Source: Sphingobacterium cellulitidis (GTDB taxonomy: Bacteria > Bacteroidota > Bacteroidia > Sphingobacteriales > Sphingobacteriaceae). From it: a stretch of 64,000 bases of DNA. Made by a program: the position numbers and the translations under genes. Under the pieces are notes generated by a model. That model was not told where the DNA came from and made no database searches. It saw nothing but the letters and a program-made list of their open reading frames with translations. Positions 60,566-64,000 of this stretch are shown here, piece by piece (within the stretch, counting starts at the first letter, position 1; each line of letters opens with the position of its first letter). The stretch is from positions 83,612 to 147,611 of the forward strand of contig NOUX01000011.1 in NCBI GenBank assembly GCA_002245855.1. The letters are read 5' to 3'.

Positions 60566-61717
60566 ATGGACTATTATCAAATAGACGAATTACTAACACC
60601 TGAACAAATTCTTGTTCGGGATTCCATCCGTAATTATGTGAAGGCGGAATTTGTTCCCAAGATGGATTATTATGCGCAGGAGCATCAGGAGATTCCTGAT
60701 TTAATGCGAAAGTTGGGGAGTATGGGTGCTTTGGGGACCTTTATTCCTGAAAACTATGGGGGCTTAGGATTGGATCAAATGACCTATGGCCTGATCATGC
60801 AGGAGCTTGAATTTGCAGATTCGGCAATCCGTTCTGCAGCATCTGTTCAATCTTCATTGGTGATGTTCCCGATTTATAAATTCGGCTCCGAAGAACAAAA
60901 ACAAAAATTCTTACCCCGATTAGCAACAGGGGAATTAATAGGAGCTTTTGGTCTAACGGAACCAAATCACGGATCCGATCCTGCCAGTATGGAAACCAAA
61001 CTTGTTAAGGATGGCAATGGCTATCGTTTATCGGGTTCTAAAATGTGGATCACGAATGCGCCTATCTGTGATATTGCTGTTGTTTGGGCTCGGGATGAAG
61101 AGAAGAAAATCCGTGGCGTTATTGTCGAACGTGCTTTTGAAGGCTTTACTAGCCCCGAAACTTTAAACAAATGGTCTCTTCGGGCATCTAAAACTGGCGA
61201 GCTTGTCTTCGACCAGGTATTTATTCCTGCGGAAAATGTTTTGCCAGAAGTCAGTTCGATGAAAGGACCCTTGTCCTGCCTGAATTCAGCAAGGTTTGGA
61301 ATTTCTTGGGGAGCCATTGGGGCGGCGATGGACTGTTATCAAACGGCATTGAATTATGCCAAGGAAAGAAAACAATTTGGGAAACCCATTGCTTCCTTTC
61401 AATTGCAGCAGAAGAAATTGGCGGAAATGATTACTGAAATCACCAAGGCGCAGCTGCTTTCATGGCGATTGGGACTCTTGAAAAATGAAGATCGGGCAAC
61501 ACCTGCCCAGATTTCCATGGCGAAGAGGAATAATGTGAACATGGCTTTGCAGGTAGCCCGCGAGGCTAGGCAGATTCTTGGCGCCATGGGAATCGTCGGT
61601 GATTACTCCATTATGCGCCACATGATGAACCTGGAATCGGTGATAACCTATGAAGGAACACACGATGTTCATTTATTGATCACGGGAAATGATATCACCG
61701 GATTCAACGCATTTTAA
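60566..61717 (+). CDS. gcdH: Glutaryl-CoA dehydrogenase
   Basis: 383-residue FAD enzyme of the acyl-CoA dehydrogenase fold. It oxidises and decarboxylates glutaryl-CoA to crotonyl-CoA. GCDH-specific stretches are AFGLTEPNHGSDPASMETKL, SLRASKTGELVFDQVFIPAE, SCLNSARFGISWGAIGAAMD and the catalytic-base region VITYEGTHDVHLLI, which carries the Glu of the family. Its placement beside lat and the semialdehyde dehydrogenase confirms the assignment: lysine to aminoadipate to glutaryl-CoA. Crotonyl-CoA would then enter the beta-oxidation enzymes encoded at 21.7-27.7 kb. Confidence 0.92.
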   Translation: MDYYQIDELLTPEQILVRDSIRNYVKAEFVPKMDYYAQEHQEIPDLMRKLGSMGALGTFIPENYGGLGLDQMTYGLIMQELEFADSAIRSAASVQSSLVMFPIYKFGSEEQKQKFLPRLATGELIGAFGLTEPNHGSDPASMETKLVKDGNGYRLSGSKMWITNAPICDIAVVWARDEEKKIRGVIVERAFEGFTSPETLNKWSLRASKTGELVFDQVFIPAENVLPEVSSMKGPLSCLNSARFGISWGAIGAAMDCYQTALNYAKERKQFGKPIASFQLQQKKLAEMITEITKAQLLSWRLGLLKNEDRATPAQISMAKRNNVNMALQVAREARQILGAMGIVGDYSIMRHMMNLESVITYEGTHDVHLLITGNDITGFNAF

Positions 61718-63016
61718 CTACCTATTATGAGGATATTCATTTATCCAGCGGAATGTTCGGGTTTTTAAATCAATATTATCCATATCTATCTTCTCCAGGA
61801 AGATAGATGTGGAATCCGGAGAATGGATATTGCGTAGGGTAATTCCCGTATTTTCGAGGTGATATTTCATTTCAAGTACTACACTCTTGTCTGAATCTAT
61901 TATTTTGATCTCCTTTTTCTTCGGATCCTTGATGTATTCATATCGAATAACATCCATTTCCTCATTTCTAATGTTCAACGTTTTTTCAGTTGTAATGATA
62001 AGCTGATGCCATTCATCAGGGATATTGTTCTTCGCACGGTTTTTATATTCCCTATTAGGTATATAATAGGCACCATAAAGTTCGGCTTCTGGATCAAAGT
62101 ACGGTTTGAAGTAATCAATTGGTGAGATTAATTGCCGAATATGCCCCGAGAATACCAAGAGTAGGAGTAGAACCTTAATGCTGATCATGGTGATTTTTTT
62201 CCAACGTTTATTGTATATCGGTGCAGGGAGCGGAATTAGTTTAACTGTTTTCTGCGCAATTAATAAGCCCATCAATCTTTGGATATTCGGTGCCAGTAGA
62301 AATAAACTCAATAAGGCTAGTGCTGTAGAAACCAATTTTACAGGTACATCAAAGAAATAATTGGTTGCCATGATATTCACGCTGACGGCAAAGGTGATGA
62401 TGGCACCCAGGGTGGTGGTTTTTCGGAATAATAATAGTATACCCATTACTTCAGCAATACCCATGAATATATTATAAGGATTGGAGGCGCCATAAAATGT
62501 CCATGCCAGCCCCATTGGTGAAAACTTGTAGAGCGGTTCTGTTAATCGTAGTAAAGTGGGAAATGGAAATTGACTATGTGTCAATTTTGCCATACCATAA
62601 TTCAGCAACATAAAGGCTATATAATAACGTACCATGACGGTAAGCCAATAATATAATCTTGGATAGCTTTTGTTTTTACGGTCTAATAAGCTCCAGATCA
62701 ATGTGCCAACAGCTGAGAATATCAATATTAATAAGAGTTGTATCCATTGCATGGCTGTGTCTCCACTTCCATTTATGTAACTGGCATTGGAGCTCAAATC
62801 AAAAAAAGTTTTACCAAAGGTTCTAATCAGATCAATCAAAAATGGTCGGATGAGAACTAATAGATGTTGGAGGAAAAAGAAGGTTCCATTATTGGCCAGT
62901 AGTATAAATGTCAGGATGAAGATGAAACAAAAACGGAAAAGGATTGGATTTTCTGGGTAGCTATAGTTTTGGTCTTGCGTATCGTTCAATTTCATAGGTC
63001 TTTTATTGGATTTCAT
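61718..63016 (-). CDS. DoxX-like multi-pass membrane protein
   Basis: 432 residues; an alternative ATG at 62995 would shorten it by seven. About eight hydrophobic segments are seen. The central part (AFMLLNYGMAKLTHSQFPFP, then NIFMGIAEVMGILLLFRKTT and LGAIITFAVSVNIMATNYFF) has the DoxX/DoxD pattern of four helices with a conserved small-residue-rich stretch. A soluble C-terminal tail of about 120 residues follows (YIPNREYKNRAKNNIPDEWH). Role unknown. Its TAG stop abuts the gcdH TAA with no intergenic base, so neither gene has an external terminator between them. Confidence 0.8.
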   Translation of the reverse strand: MKSNKRPMKLNDTQDQNYSYPENPILFRFCFIFILTFILLANNGTFFFLQHLLVLIRPFLIDLIRTFGKTFFDLSSNASYINGSGDTAMQWIQLLLILIFSAVGTLIWSLLDRKNKSYPRLYYWLTVMVRYYIAFMLLNYGMAKLTHSQFPFPTLLRLTEPLYKFSPMGLAWTFYGASNPYNIFMGIAEVMGILLLFRKTTTLGAIITFAVSVNIMATNYFFDVPVKLVSTALALLSLFLLAPNIQRLMGLLIAQKTVKLIPLPAPIYNKRWKKITMISIKVLLLLLVFSGHIRQLISPIDYFKPYFDPEAELYGAYYIPNREYKNRAKNNIPDEWHQLIITTEKTLNIRNEEMDVIRYEYIKDPKKKEIKIIDSDKSVVLEMKYHLENTGITLRNIHSPDSTSIFLEKIDMDNIDLKTRTFRWINEYPHNR

Positions 63017-63084
63017 TAAATATAGTCAATTCTAATCTTATGTCCTCTCTATTGTAGCTTTTGAGTATTGTTAAATTTAAAGCA

Positions 63085-63480
63085 TATGAATATTGTAATA
63101 GTGTAGGTATTTAAATATTGGAATAAAGTTGATTTTGATTTCAGTAATAATGTGGATTTTGAATACTATAATAATGTAGGTTCTATATACTGTAATAAGG
63201 TAGGTTTTATATATAGTAATCAAGGTAGCCTTTATATCCTGTATAAAGTTCGATTTTGAATTTAGTATTTATGCAGTTTTGATTGAAGCAATAATGCTGT
63301 TTCGAATTCACTAATTGCACAGTTTTGAATTCCACAAGAAAGTCGATTTTGAATACAGTAATACTGCCGTTTCGAATACAGTAATACTGCCGTTTCGAAT
63401 ACAGTAATACTGCAGTTTCGAATACAGTAATACTGCCGTTTCGAATACAGTATTACTACAGTTTCTAATTCAGCGATAAT
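63085..63480. repeat. 23-bp tandem array, about 17 units, graded from diverged to identical
   Basis: The unit is close to GTTTCGAATACAGTAATACTGC with one variable junction base. The four units at 63368-63460 are nearly identical, whereas units toward 63085 retain only the TTTTGAAT and GTAATAnTG parts. The unit length is not a multiple of three, and CAGTAATACTG is nearly palindromic. There are no spacers, so it is not a CRISPR. Confidence 0.85.
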
Positions 63481-63483
63481 TCT

Positions 63484-63604
63484 GTCCATCTTTTGGACAA
63501 ATCAGGAGCTCCTCCGCACCTTGGTCGGACCTTCTTCGGATCTTTTCCTGACCTCGGTCGAAAAAATTCGGCCGAGGTCCGGCGGATCTGCGGGGGATCT
63601 GCGG
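63484..63604. repeat. Cluster of palindromes and a short direct repeat, G+C-rich
   Basis: In order: GTCC-N7-GGAC (63484-63498), AGGAGCTCCT (63504-63513), GGTC-G-GACC (63523-63531), a 13-bp hairpin with an AAAA loop (arms 63550-63562 and 63567-63579, one G-T pair), and GGATCTGCGG repeated at 63584 and 63595. No T tract follows the large hairpin, so it is not a typical terminator. Confidence 0.75.
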
Positions 63605-63884
63605 TACTGATGCGCCGGAATGTCGAATTTTGTATGGCCTGCTCCCAAAGTATTTCCGATAATGATTGGGTAAATGAATACGAATGGAAATCATATGCGA
63701 AATAAACTACGCTAATATTTGACCAGAATGGATCCCTAACTCATAAGAGCTCCCGACCTCCCTTTCCCGCCGTTCATGCCCCCGGAACCATCCCTGGGCA
63801 AGGAAAATGCAACCTTCCTGAAAATTTATCGTGCAATGTGCTAGCGAGTTACGGTATGCTGCCAAAAAATGTTGCTGTGATGTC

Positions 63885-63916
63885 TTGGAAGTATGGATGT
63901 TTTGTCCCTATCTTTG
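63885..63916 (+). promoter_or_regulatory. Promoter with structured leader running off the window
   Basis: TTGG at 63885-63888, a 20-bp spacer and TATCTTTG at 63909-63916 fit the Bacteroidota consensus except for one -33 base. Transcription would begin near 63921. The leader contains CTCC-GCAA-GGGAG, a small hairpin with a GNRA-type loop, and GGGT-CAC-ACCC near the right edge. It has no start codon followed by a long frame within the window, so it may precede a structured RNA or a gene beyond 64000. Confidence 0.55.
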
Positions 63917-64000
63917 CACCACTCCGCAAGGGAGGGACGGCTGAAAGGCCACTGACAACAGGGAATGGAACACGGTAAAAAAGGGGTCACACCCGATGCG

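Larger units (their letters stand above)
63017..64000. other. 984-bp gene-less region
   Basis: Holds, in order, an unremarkable 70-bp upstream stretch, a decaying 23-bp tandem array (63085-63480), a palindrome-rich G+C-rich block (63484-63604), about 250 bp in which I see only a TGCCC/GGGCA hairpin near 63777-63800, and a promoter with structured leader (63885-64000). Open frames here are short and follow the repeat, so I do not call them genes. Confidence 0.7.

Noticed and set aside
63085-63480. Possible CRISPR array
   Set aside because: Units follow each other directly with no unique spacers, and no cas genes are present.
63262-63489. A 75-codon frame with repeated YYCIRN-type units
   Set aside because: The frame is produced by the 23-bp tandem array, which shifts frame in each unit. 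Its peptide repeat is a by-product and not a gene.
63493-63705. 70-codon frame and its antisense partner at 63470-63694
   Set aside because: Both run through the palindrome cluster and have unusual composition; no family, promoter or start signal supports them.
63921-64000. Start of an rRNA operon, RNase P RNA or cobalamin riboswitch
   Set aside because: The leader resembles stable-RNA leaders in its promoter, but I could not match the conserved core bases of any of these in the 80 bases available.

Overview
The window looks like a chromosomal segment of a low-G+C member of the Bacteroidota, most likely family Sphingobacteriaceae (Sphingobacterium or Pedobacter type). Four things point there: Bacteroidota-type -7 boxes (TAnnTTTG) instead of E. 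coli-like promoters, start codons that mostly lack Shine-Dalgarno sequences, families largely restricted to the phylum (DUF2723 glycosyltransferase, PCMD lipoprotein, DUF3127, DUF4197, TIGR02436 four-helix bundle), and a bacterial glutaminyl-tRNA synthetase. About fifty genes are supported. No rRNA or tRNA gene, CRISPR array, transposase or prophage gene was found.

Layout. 1-10 kb: 3' part of a DUF2723 membrane glycosyltransferase, glnS, an exported Rossmann/SLH-like protein, a beta-carbonic anhydrase with a SulP anion transporter and a small protein, and a HerA-like ATPase. 10-17.5 kb: nucleotidyltransferase, DUF2459 protein, a membrane protein/XRE regulator pair behind two striking palindromes, dnaK with a sigma-54-like promoter, a thioredoxin-like protein, YjbR, and a LytS/LytTR-type two-component system. 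18-31 kb: PCMD lipoprotein and beta-barrel, 2OG-Fe(II) oxygenase, then a MarR-led beta-oxidation operon (3-hydroxyacyl-CoA dehydrogenase/enoyl-CoA hydratase, thiolase, acyl-CoA dehydrogenase) interrupted by a small element carrying a four-helix-bundle gene, followed by a phytoene-desaturase-like oxidoreductase, a TIGR01777 epimerase and a YeiH-type permease.

31-41 kb: ECF sigma/anti-sigma pair, nitroreductase, pepT, a frameshifted DUF4197 lipoprotein, a PKD-type lipoprotein, three secreted phosphodiester-cleaving enzymes in one operon, an HD hydrolase and a THUMP RNA methyltransferase. 41-50 kb: DUF3127 protein, dispersed repeats, a yiaA-DUF2157-DUF4401-GDYXXLXY membrane cluster, a helical hypothetical, an XpaC-like/TelA pair, and fumC with a lipoprotein. 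51-63 kb: S41 protease, the mutL-rhomboid-pseudorhomboid-EEP operon, a lysine catabolic cluster (lysine 6-transaminase, semialdehyde dehydrogenase, glutaryl-CoA dehydrogenase) and a DoxX-like membrane protein. 63-64 kb is non-coding: a decaying 23-bp tandem array, a palindrome-rich G+C-rich block, and a promoter with a structured leader running off the end.

The most unusual feature is the heptad-repeat family (TGAGATn units ending in TGAGATAGAAAGCGG). It flanks the four-helix-bundle gene as inverted arrays inside the fad operon and recurs without a gene at 19.9 and 41.6 kb. The arrangement resembles the S23-protein intervening sequences of 23S rRNA genes, but sits in a protein-coding transcript.
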